Source of the DNA: JADJEK01 sp052034255
GTDB lineage: Bacteria > Planctomycetota > B15-G4 > JADJEK01
Reading direction: 5' to 3'
DNA length: 64,000 nucleotides
Assembly (NCBI GenBank): GCA_052034255.1
Contig: JBPOIU010000031.1
Span: forward strand, 24,911 to 88,910
Shown piece after piece: positions 44,157 to 51,636 of the stretch (positions within the stretch are counted from its first letter, which is position 1; each line of letters starts with the position of its first letter). The notes under the pieces are model-generated. The model was not told the origin of the DNA, did no database searches, and saw only the letters and a list, made by a program, of their open reading frames with translations. The position numbers and the translations under genes were made by a program.

Positions 44157-44701
44157 CGAGCGCCGCGTGCGAAGTGACGGTCGAGCAACATCAAACCACC
44201 CCAGGACTGCGCATCGCACAGCTCTTGCTCGAGCAGCCGCGCACGGGCCGCGTCGAACGCCATGCGATGCAGCGTGATGTCTTCTTCGGGTTCGAGGCGC
44301 TGGGGGACCTCGGTCAGGCCCTCGGCCAGGAAGTAGTGGGTGTGCTCGGTGGAGACACCTTTGTACGGCGCGAACGCACCGAGGTACGTCCAGCGCGACG
44401 CGAGCAATCCCGCTTCTTCTTCGAGTTCATGCTCCGCGGCATGACGCGGGTCCTCGCCGCGCTTCATGCCGCCGATCGGGAACTCCCACAGATGGCGACC
44501 GAGCAGGTAGCGCCATTGGCGGCACAACAACGTCGTGCCGTCGTCGAAGCGCGGGATGATCCCCACCGCGCCGGGCATGTCGACGTAGAAGTACTCGCCT
44601 TCGCTGCCGTCGGCCCGCACGTAGCGGTCGACGCAGTAGCGATGCCACGGGTTGTCGATCAAGACCTTGGTCGCGATTCGCGTGAACGGGGCGTCACTCA
44701 T
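44153..44701 (-). CDS. Nudix hydrolase, ADP-sugar pyrophosphatase-like
   Basis: 182-aa protein with a Nudix box near residue 78: GGMKRGEDPRHAAEHELEEE followed by AGL. In the REUXEE part the Arg is replaced by His (HELEEE), so the match is close but not perfect. The surrounding layout, with an N-terminal three-stranded sheet (VDRYVRADGSEGEYFYVDMP), resembles ADP-ribose pyrophosphatases. It is coupled to the GIDE-LemA gene (ATGA). A TACACT box ends 6 bases before ATG 44701, giving a leaderless message. It diverges from the ATP-grasp operon. Confidence 0.85.
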   Translation of the reverse strand: MSDAPFTRIATKVLIDNPWHRYCVDRYVRADGSEGEYFYVDMPGAVGIIPRFDDGTTLLCRQWRYLLGRHLWEFPIGGMKRGEDPRHAAEHELEEEAGLLASRWTYLGAFAPYKGVSTEHTHYFLAEGLTEVPQRLEPEEDITLHRMAFDAARARLLEQELCDAQSWGGLMLLDRHFARGAR

Positions 44702-44707
44702 GCGCGA

Positions 44708-44713
44708 AGTGTA
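44708..44713 (-). promoter_or_regulatory. -10-like TACACT box of the Nudix-GIDE-LemA unit
   Basis: Six bases separate the box from ATG 44701, so the predicted start site coincides with the start codon. Confidence 0.5.
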
Positions 44714-44829
44714 GGAACGCGCGGGGACGAATCGACCGTCGGCCCCGCACGGGGCCGCGATCCGCTCCCGAGCCGTCGCGGCGAACGGAGTCGGGCCGGG
44801 GCACGTGTCCGACTTCTGCAACGGGCTGC

Positions 44830-44835
44830 TAAGCT
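44830..44835 (+). promoter_or_regulatory. -10-like TAAGCT box of the ATP-grasp operon
   Basis: GCTAAGCT is followed by CGCGGCCC. The predicted start near 44842 gives a 20-base leader containing the GGAGG at 44852-44856 before ATG 44862. Confidence 0.45.
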
Positions 44836-44861
44836 CGCGGCCCTTCGTCGCCGGAGGCCGC

Positions 44862-46085
44862 ATGCAGCAGCACGTCGCGTTCGTGGTCCCGTTCCGATTC
44901 GAGACGTCCCTGCGATTCCTGCGGGCGACGTTGGACGTCCCCGGTTGCGTGGTCAGCTTGCTGACGCAGGAACCGAAGGAGGCGTTCGACCCCGAACTGC
45001 TGCGCCGTTTGGCCGGCTTCCAGCAAGTGAAGGACGCGCTGTCCGCGGGGCATCTCGTGGATGGCGTGCGACAGCTCGCGCAGCGGCTCGGACCCGTCGA
45101 TCGGTTGATCGGCGTGCTCGAGCAACTGCAAGTCCCGCTTGCCGAGGCGCGCGCCGCGTTGCGACTGCCGGGCCTGTCGATCGATGCGGCCGTGAACTTC
45201 CGCGAGAAGTCCCGCATGAAAGACGTGCTGCGCGCAGCGGGCTTGCCGTGTGCGCGGCACACGAAGGCCACGAGCCTGGCCGAGGTGAAGAGTTTCGTCG
45301 GCGCGGTCGGGTATCCGCTGGTCATGAAGCCGATCGACGGCGCGGGAGCGCGCAACACGTTCCGCATCGAGAACGACACGCAACTGGCCGAAGCGCTCGG
45401 CTCGTTCCCACCGAACGCCAGCGCGCCGATGATGCTCGAAGAGTTCATCGTCGGCGACGAGCACAGCTACGACGCGGTCGCCGTGCGCGGCGAGGTCGTG
45501 TGGCATTCGATCAGTCGCTACTCGCCGTCGCCACTGACGGTGAAGGAGAACGACTGGATCCAGTGGACGGTGCTGTTGCCGCGCGAGATCTCCGGGCCGG
45601 AGTTCGCCGGCATCCGGGCGGTGGGGCCGCGGTCGCTGAAGGCACTCGGCGTCGGCACCCAGCTCTGTCACATGGAGTGGTTCCGGCGCAAGGACGGGTC
45701 GGTCGCCGTGTCGGAAGTCGGCGCGCGTCCGCCCGGAGCGCAATTCACCACCCTGATGAGTTGGTGCCACGATGTCGACATGTACAAGGCGTGGGCGCGC
45801 TTGATGGTCCACGACGCATTCGATCCACCGCAGCGCAAGTTCGCCGCGGGCGCCGCGTACCTACGCGGCCAAGGCCACGGCAAAGTGGTGCGGATCCACG
45901 GACTCGACGTCGCGCAGAAAGAGCTCGGGCACCTGGTCGTCGAGGTCCGCCTGCCGAAGGCTGGCCAAGAGCACGCGACGACCTACGAGGGCGACGGGTA
46001 CGTGATCCTGCGCCATCCCGAGACGAGCGTCGTCGAAGAGGGCTTGAAGCGCCTGGTCTCGATCGTGAGGGTCGAACTCCAATGA
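44862..46085 (+). CDS. ATP-grasp ligase, copy 1
   Basis: 407-aa member of the carboxylate-amine/thiol ligase superfamily. A short N-terminal domain (MQQHVAFVVPFRF) is followed by the ATP-grasp core: FREKSRMKDVLRAAGLPCAR, the ATP-binding lysine in GYPLVMKPIDGAGARNT (about 165-181), MMLEEFIVGDEHSYDAVAVR (about 200-219), and the Mg-binding VAVSEVGARPPGAQ (about 285-298). A GGAGG lies 6 bases before ATG 44862. It is coupled to a paralogue of the same length downstream. Substrates unknown; such enzymes join a carboxylate, via acyl phosphate, to an amine. Confidence 0.87.
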   Translation: MQQHVAFVVPFRFETSLRFLRATLDVPGCVVSLLTQEPKEAFDPELLRRLAGFQQVKDALSAGHLVDGVRQLAQRLGPVDRLIGVLEQLQVPLAEARAALRLPGLSIDAAVNFREKSRMKDVLRAAGLPCARHTKATSLAEVKSFVGAVGYPLVMKPIDGAGARNTFRIENDTQLAEALGSFPPNASAPMMLEEFIVGDEHSYDAVAVRGEVVWHSISRYSPSPLTVKENDWIQWTVLLPREISGPEFAGIRAVGPRSLKALGVGTQLCHMEWFRRKDGSVAVSEVGARPPGAQFTTLMSWCHDVDMYKAWARLMVHDAFDPPQRKFAAGAAYLRGQGHGKVVRIHGLDVAQKELGHLVVEVRLPKAGQEHATTYEGDGYVILRHPETSVVEEGLKRLVSIVRVELQ

Positions 46086-47305
46086 ACGTGTTGATGCTGT
46101 CCCCCGGCTTCCCGGTCGAGATGAGCTATTTCACGCAAGCGCTGGCGAAGATCGGCGCGCGCGTGATCGGCGTCGGTGAACAGCCGGTGGCCGCGTTCTC
46201 GGAGGACACGCGCAAAGCGTTGTCCGCGTACGTCCAGGTCAAGTCGCTGGTCGACGAGAAGGGCGTGATCGACGAGATCCGGCGCGAAGTGCTCGGACGG
46301 GGTCTGACGCTCGATCGCATCGAATGCCTCTGGGAGCCATTCATCATCCTCGCGGCGCAACTGCGCGAAGCGTTCGGCGTGCCCGGCATGGACGTCGCCA
46401 CCGCGCTGCCGTTCCGCGACAAGGAAGCGATGAAGCAGAAGCTCGACGCGGCCGGCATCCGCACGCCGCGCCACGCGAAGTGTTCGAACGAAAAAGAGTC
46501 GCGCGCCGCCGCCGAACGCATCGGCTATCCCCTGATCATCAAGCCGATCGCGGGCGCGGGCTCCGCCGACACGCATCGTTGCGACGATCCGAAGCAGTTC
46601 GAGGCCGCGCTCGCAGCGACGCGTCACGTCCCGGTGGTGTCCGTCGAGGAGTTCATCGACGGTGAGGAGTTCACGTTCGACACGATCACGGTCGACAACG
46701 TGCCGCGGTTCTACAACGTGTGTTGGTACCGCCCGCGGCCGCTGATCCAGCGCCAGCACGAGTGGATCTCGCCGCAGACGATCGCTCTGCGCGATCCCGA
46801 CGCGCCGCGGCTGCGGTCCGGCGTGAAGATGGGCTTCGACGTCATCCGCGCGCTCGAATACCCGTACGGCTTCACGCACATGGAGTGGTTCCTGAAGCAG
46901 GACGGCGAAGCGGTGTTCGGCGAGATCGGTGGTCGCGTGCCCGGCGCGCGCACGTCCGACCTGATGAACTTCGCCACCGATTCCGACGTCTACATCGGCT
47001 GGGCGCAGGCGGTGTGTTTCGGTCGCGTCGACCAGCCGTTCCCGCGCAAGTTCAACGCGGCGTCGATCTTCAAGCGAGCGCAGGGCCAAGGCCATATCCA
47101 ACGCATCACCGGTGTCGAGGGCTTCCTCGCGCGCTACGGCCAGTACGTCGCGGTGATGGAGCTGTTGCCGGTCGGCGCGCCGCGGCGCAACTGGAAGCAG
47201 ACGCTGATCTCCGATGGCATCGTGATCGTGCGGCACCAGGATCTCGGCTCGTGCTGCGAGATCGCCGATCACGTTGGGACCGACATCCAGCTCTACGCGG
47301 GTTGA
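46082..47305 (+). CDS. ATP-grasp ligase, copy 2
   Basis: 407-aa paralogue of the preceding gene, identical in length, ATG overlapping its stop (ATGA). Corresponding motifs: FRDKEAMKQKLDAAGIRTPR, GYPLIIKPIAGAGSADT, VVSVEEFIDGEEFTFDTITV, HMEWFLKQDGEAVFGEIGGR then VPGARTS. Both copies share HMEWF and the later K-x-Q-G-x-H-x-x-x-I stretch, so they arose by tandem duplication. The catalytic Lys, Glu and Asn/Glu metal ligands appear intact in both. They likely catalyse consecutive or alternative bond-forming steps. Confidence 0.87.
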   Translation: MNVLMLSPGFPVEMSYFTQALAKIGARVIGVGEQPVAAFSEDTRKALSAYVQVKSLVDEKGVIDEIRREVLGRGLTLDRIECLWEPFIILAAQLREAFGVPGMDVATALPFRDKEAMKQKLDAAGIRTPRHAKCSNEKESRAAAERIGYPLIIKPIAGAGSADTHRCDDPKQFEAALAATRHVPVVSVEEFIDGEEFTFDTITVDNVPRFYNVCWYRPRPLIQRQHEWISPQTIALRDPDAPRLRSGVKMGFDVIRALEYPYGFTHMEWFLKQDGEAVFGEIGGRVPGARTSDLMNFATDSDVYIGWAQAVCFGRVDQPFPRKFNAASIFKRAQGQGHIQRITGVEGFLARYGQYVAVMELLPVGAPRRNWKQTLISDGIVIVRHQDLGSCCEIADHVGTDIQLYAG

Positions 47306-47313
47306 GGGCGTCG

Positions 47314-48369
47314 ATGGACGCGACGACGCGACGGACGGCGCGCACTCTGCGACGGCATGGGACCTTCGACGACGTCACGCAGCCACAGCTGCCTTCGATC
47401 CCCGGGCAGATCTCGAAGTCCGAGTGCCGGTTCCTCTATTGGTTGGTCGCGAGCACGTACACCGGACGCGGCGCCGTCGTCGAACTCGGGAGTTGGCTCG
47501 GGCTGTCGTCGGCTCACCTCGCCGCGGGCCTCCGCGACTCCGGGATCGCGGGGGAGTTGCACTGCTTCGACCGCTTCACGTGGGATCAGAAGAAATCGGT
47601 CGACGTGGGGCGCGTGCTGCGGCTCGGCGACGACACCACCGACGTCTTCCTCGCGCACGTGAAGCCGGTCTTCGAGGCCGTCGTCGCGCACCGGACCGAA
47701 ATCGAATCGATGCGCTGGGACGGCGGTCCCGTCGAGATCCTGTTCCTCGACGCGCCGAAGGGTCGGAAGCCGTTCGTGCATGTGCTGTCGCTGTTCCAGC
47801 CGCACCTCGATCCGGCGTTCTCGTACGTCGCGTCGCAGGACTTCGGTCTGCCGACGGCATTTGCGCAAGCGCTGTGCGTCGGCCGGCTGTCGGACGTCTT
47901 CGAGCTGCGCCACACCGCTGGCTACACCGCCGGCTTCACGCTCGCGCGTCCGTTGCCGCCGGAGCCCGAGCTGCGCGCGCGGCTCGATCCGAAGCAATGG
48001 TCCGCCGAGGACGACCTCCGCACGTGGGACGCGATGCTCGAGCGCATCGACGACCCCGAGTTCCGCACGCGGCTCGAACCCGGCATTTGCATGCACTTGA
48101 TCCGTCGTGGCGAGCCGCGCCTGGCGCTGTCCCGGCTCCGGGCATGCCGCTTCGATGACGCCGCGCTCGCGTTGTGGCGCAAGTTCGCCGCGGAGTCCGA
48201 CAAGGCCGAGAAGTACCAGCCGCTGTTTTCCGAACTGGGCATCGCGCCGGCCGCGCGGACGGGCTGGTTCCGCCGGCTGTTCCCCGCGGCCCTCCTCGCC
48301 GAATTCGCTGCCAGTGAAGTTTTCGAGTCCACCCTGGCCTTCGGAGCGCAAGTTCTTCGCGAAGCGTGA
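47314..48369 (+). CDS. Class I SAM-dependent methyltransferase-like protein
   Basis: 351-aa protein of the methyltransferase_24 type. The nucleotide-binding VVELGSWLGLSSAHLAAGL (about 55-73) and the acidic GELHCFDRFTWDQKK (about 80-94) are seen. EILFLDAPKGRKPFVHVLSL follows, with the usual Asp of this family. The C-terminal 130 residues (after about residue 220) form a second helical part not recognised. It follows the ATP-grasp pair by 8 bases, so it is probably in the same operon and may methylate their product. Confidence 0.78.
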   Translation: MDATTRRTARTLRRHGTFDDVTQPQLPSIPGQISKSECRFLYWLVASTYTGRGAVVELGSWLGLSSAHLAAGLRDSGIAGELHCFDRFTWDQKKSVDVGRVLRLGDDTTDVFLAHVKPVFEAVVAHRTEIESMRWDGGPVEILFLDAPKGRKPFVHVLSLFQPHLDPAFSYVASQDFGLPTAFAQALCVGRLSDVFELRHTAGYTAGFTLARPLPPEPELRARLDPKQWSAEDDLRTWDAMLERIDDPEFRTRLEPGICMHLIRRGEPRLALSRLRACRFDDAALALWRKFAAESDKAEKYQPLFSELGIAPAARTGWFRRLFPAALLAEFAASEVFESTLAFGAQVLREA

Positions 48370-48459
48370 GTCGGGTTCGAAGTGCGAACTCGCCTCTGGA
48401 TTCCGTGTGACGGCGCGAGCCGCTCCTGGATTCTGAACGTGGACACGCGGAGGTTTGCG

Positions 48460-48840
48460 ATGCGAAACATCCTGATCAGCTTGCTGACGTGCGCTGCCCT
48501 CACCGGCGGTTCCGGCCTGCTGTCGGATTCTGCCGGCGCATCGCAAGCTTCTCGCCAATCGGTACTTGAGTCGATTCGGCTGGGTCAGATCAGCATCGAC
48601 GTCGGTGCGGCTGACCGCGCTCTCGCCGCGTTCCAGACCGCGGTCACGGTCGACCCGTCCCAGCCGCTGGCGTGGTTCGGCCTGGCTCAGGCGCACCGTC
48701 AGGCGGGCGACGAACCGTCCGCCCTGGCCGCGATCCGCGAGGCGAAGCGCCGCATCGCCGGTGCGACCAGTGAACAGCGCAGCGGGATTCTGGCGTTCGA
48801 ACGCCAGGGTGGCCGCGAAGCGATCGTCGCGATGCGCTGA
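48460..48840 (+). CDS. Small secreted TPR protein
   Basis: 126-aa protein with a signal peptide (MRNILISLLTCAALTGGSG, cleavage near SAGASQ). It has one clear TPR (AALAAFQTAVTVDPSQPLAW-like spacing at about 55-85, sequence AADRALAAFQTAVTVDPSQP) and a helical end. GGAGG lies 8 bases before ATG 48460. It follows the methyltransferase by 90 bases and may belong to the same unit. Function unknown. Confidence 0.75.
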   Translation: MRNILISLLTCAALTGGSGLLSDSAGASQASRQSVLESIRLGQISIDVGAADRALAAFQTAVTVDPSQPLAWFGLAQAHRQAGDEPSALAAIREAKRRIAGATSEQRSGILAFERQGGREAIVAMR

Positions 48841-48897
48841 AGCAAGCAGGATCCGCGCGCCGGCGACATCCACCGGTCGCGCCCGCGGACCCCACGG

Positions 48898-51405
48898 TCA
48901 CGCGCCGCCCGCATCCCACTGATCCGCGACCTTCTTCACTTCGCCGATGAACTCGGCGATCAAGCCGTCGGTGTTGGCGAAGCCTTCGAAGCGGCCGAGG
49001 ATCTCCTCGGTGTTCGGATCGAGCAACAAGTAGTAGGGCTGCGCAGTGATCCCCGTCATGCGCTCTTGGAAATCCGCGTTGAACTTCGCGTCGGGTCGGT
49101 CGCCGTCGACGTAGAGCTGCGCCCGCACGTAGCGCGCGAGTTGCTCCTTCACTTGCGGCAACGGGAACACGTTGTTCTCCATTGCGCGGCAGTTGGCACA
49201 GGTGATGCCGGTGAAGTCGAGGAACAGCGGCCGGTGCTCCGCGATGGCGGCCGCCTTCGCTTCGGCGTACGTCGGGTGGAACGACAGGTGTTCGGACTCG
49301 CCGTGGGAAGCTCCGCCCGAGCCGAGGTGCGCGATGCCGTAGCCCCGCGGCGGTAGCCAGCCGTCCAGGATCGACGGGAACTTCGTGCCGAAGAACCCGG
49401 ACGCGAGATACAGCGAGAACGACAGGAACGTCACGCCGAACAACAGGCGGTAGGGTCCGACACCGGCGTTCGGATCGTCGTACGCCGTCTTGATGATGCC
49501 GAGCAAATACAGCGCTGCGACGCCGAAGATCGCGACCCACGCGGTCAGCATCGTCGGCCAGGTGATGATGCCCCAGTTCCACAACAGGTCGACGTTCGAC
49601 AGGAACTTGAACGCGAACGCGAGTTCGAGGAAGCCCATCGTGACCTTGACCGCGTTCATCCAACCGCCGGCCTGCGGCAGCGCGCGCAGCGTGCTCGGGA
49701 ACAGCGCGATCAGGAAGAACGGCAGCGCGAACGTCGACGAGAACGCGACCATGCCGAGGATCGGCCGCAAATAGCTGCCGTCCGCCGCTTCGACGAGCAG
49801 TCCGCCGACGATCGGCACCGTGCAGGTGAACGACGTCAGGGTGAACACGAACCCCATCAGCAGCACGGACACCACGCCGGTCTGGCGGTGTTGCATCTCG
49901 GCCGCGCCGGAGACGAGGAAGCTCGGCAAGCGCAACTCGAACGCTCCGAGCAGCGACGCGGCGAACACGACGAACAGCGTGCCGAGCGTCAGGTTCACCC
50001 AGCCGTTCGACGCGATCGCGTTCGCACCCTGAGCGCCCGAGAACACCGCGGTCAACACGCCGAACAGCGTGAACGTGACCACGATGCCGAGCGCGTAGAC
50101 GACGGCGAGGAACACGGAGCGCGCGCGACTCCCGCCGGCGTCCTTGCTGAACACCGAAACGGTGATCGGGATCATCGGGAACACGCAGGGCGTGCCGAGG
50201 GACAGCAGCGCGGACAGAATTGCCGCGACGAGGAACGCGCCGAGCGACGTCTTGGCCTTCACGCCGACCGCCGCCTTGCGAGTCGCCTCCGGCGCGGCGT
50301 CGCCGCCACTCGCCGCCGCCGTGTTTCCTGCGGTCGGCGCGGTCGGGGGCGCGCCGGCGCGGGCCGGGTCCGCGCTGCCGGCGAGGATCGTGAGCGGCGC
50401 CCCGAACGTCAGCGCGTGATCCTCACAGGTTCGGTCGTCGCACGCTTGACCCGACATCGTCCCGATCACCAGCAACGGGCCGGGCGTTGCCGTCGGTGGC
50501 ACGCGAAACACTTGGCGATACAGGACGGTTCCGGTGTGGAACAGCACCTGTTCCCCCCAACCCGGATCGAGCGTCCACTTGCCGGGATCGAAGGTCAGCG
50601 TTCCCTCCGGCTGCGGGACGTTGTTCGCGGCCCAGGTCAGCGTCGTCGGGATCCCCATGCCCTTCGGCGAGTCCGGCGCATACGTGTGCTGTCCCTTCGC
50701 CATGGACAGCTTCATCACGAGCGTCACCCATTCGCCGGCGCGAGCCTCCGCGGGTTCGAATGCGACGTCGAGTGACACCCTTGCCGTCGCCACCGAAGAC
50801 GAAGGAGCGGACGGCGAGTCCGTGTCCTCCTCGTCGTCCTCCGAGGGGTCGGTCGCATCCTCCGTGTCGTCGACTTCCGTGTCGGTCGCGGGGACGTCAT
50901 GCGCGCTCTCGGAGGCCGCGTCGGCGCCGTCGATCGCCACCGTCGTCAGCAACGTGTGCGTCTCGCGCGTGCAGGTGCGGTCATTGCAGATCTGCAGCGT
51001 GAACGTGCCGAGGATCGGCAACTCACCGGGCTTGGCGTTCGCGTCGATCTCGAACTCCTGCTCGAGCCAACCGTCGCTCTTCTCGTACGTGCGCACGTTC
51101 ATCTTGAACGCGGGGTCGAACTTCTCGTGCGAGGGTGCGAAGCGCAGGTCGCCGACGGGCTTCGCGACCGGACTCGCGGTCCAGACGACCTTCGCGGCCT
51201 CGCCGCCGCCTTTCTGCGAATCCGGCGCGTAGATCCAATGCGCCGCGGGAACCGTGGTCTCGATGCGCACCGTCACGCGCGCGCCGGCGCTGGCCGCGGC
51301 CGGCGTCACGCTCGCGGTGACCCCGACCTTGTTCTTCGGCGCGGCGGACACCGCTGCCATGAACACCGCGGACGACAGCAGCACCAACGCGAACGTGCGA
51401 CGCAT
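48898..51405 (-). CDS. DsbD-type transmembrane thiol-disulfide reductase with doubled alpha domain
   Basis: 835-aa protein. Signal peptide MRRTFALVLLSSAVFMAAVS. Two DsbD-alpha-like domains follow (about 30-165 and 205-345), each with a Cys pair in nearly the same frame: QICNDRTC and QACDDRTC. An acidic linker (VDDTEDATDPSEDDEEDTD) separates them. The CcdA/DsbD-beta membrane part (about 400-640, eight helices) has GTPCVFPM and SFTCTVPI, the reactive Cys of that fold. A C-terminal thioredoxin-like domain has FTGITCANCRAMENN (CxxC). It passes electrons from cytoplasmic thioredoxin to the outside. E. coli DsbD is about 565 aa with one alpha domain. ATG 51405 is used. Confidence 0.92.
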   Translation of the reverse strand: MRRTFALVLLSSAVFMAAVSAAPKNKVGVTASVTPAAASAGARVTVRIETTVPAAHWIYAPDSQKGGGEAAKVVWTASPVAKPVGDLRFAPSHEKFDPAFKMNVRTYEKSDGWLEQEFEIDANAKPGELPILGTFTLQICNDRTCTRETHTLLTTVAIDGADAASESAHDVPATDTEVDDTEDATDPSEDDEEDTDSPSAPSSSVATARVSLDVAFEPAEARAGEWVTLVMKLSMAKGQHTYAPDSPKGMGIPTTLTWAANNVPQPEGTLTFDPGKWTLDPGWGEQVLFHTGTVLYRQVFRVPPTATPGPLLVIGTMSGQACDDRTCEDHALTFGAPLTILAGSADPARAGAPPTAPTAGNTAAASGGDAAPEATRKAAVGVKAKTSLGAFLVAAILSALLSLGTPCVFPMIPITVSVFSKDAGGSRARSVFLAVVYALGIVVTFTLFGVLTAVFSGAQGANAIASNGWVNLTLGTLFVVFAASLLGAFELRLPSFLVSGAAEMQHRQTGVVSVLLMGFVFTLTSFTCTVPIVGGLLVEAADGSYLRPILGMVAFSSTFALPFFLIALFPSTLRALPQAGGWMNAVKVTMGFLELAFAFKFLSNVDLLWNWGIITWPTMLTAWVAIFGVAALYLLGIIKTAYDDPNAGVGPYRLLFGVTFLSFSLYLASGFFGTKFPSILDGWLPPRGYGIAHLGSGGASHGESEHLSFHPTYAEAKAAAIAEHRPLFLDFTGITCANCRAMENNVFPLPQVKEQLARYVRAQLYVDGDRPDAKFNADFQERMTGITAQPYYLLLDPNTEEILGRFEGFANTDGLIAEFIGEVKKVADQWDAGGA

Positions 51406-51444
51406 GCGGGACCTCGATGGACTCGTGGCGAACGAAGGGGCCAG

Positions 51445-51450
51445 AGGATA
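51445..51450 (-). promoter_or_regulatory. -10-like TATCCT box of the DsbD gene
   Basis: Minus-strand GCTATCCT, followed by CTGGCCCC, predicts transcription from near 51438 and a 33-base leader that contains GAGG before ATG 51405. Confidence 0.45.
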
Positions 51451-51620
51451 GCAGCCGATCCGCGGGGACCGGCTCACTCGCGCGCACGGCGCGCAGTGCG
51501 TGCCGCGGCGAACGATTCCGCCCTTGGATACGCGAACCGCGGCAATCGGTTCGGCACCATCGCGACTTCATGCGCTCGGGACGAGGCAGGCGCATGACGG
51601 AAACGCGTGCGTCGATCGAG

Positions 51621-51626
51621 TAGCCT
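51621..51626 (+). promoter_or_regulatory. -10-like TAGCCT box of the ABC-F gene
   Basis: TAGCCT ends 10 bases before ATG 51637. The predicted leader is only about 4 bases and holds no ribosome-binding site. Confidence 0.4.
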
Positions 51627-51636
51627 GCGCGGCCCC

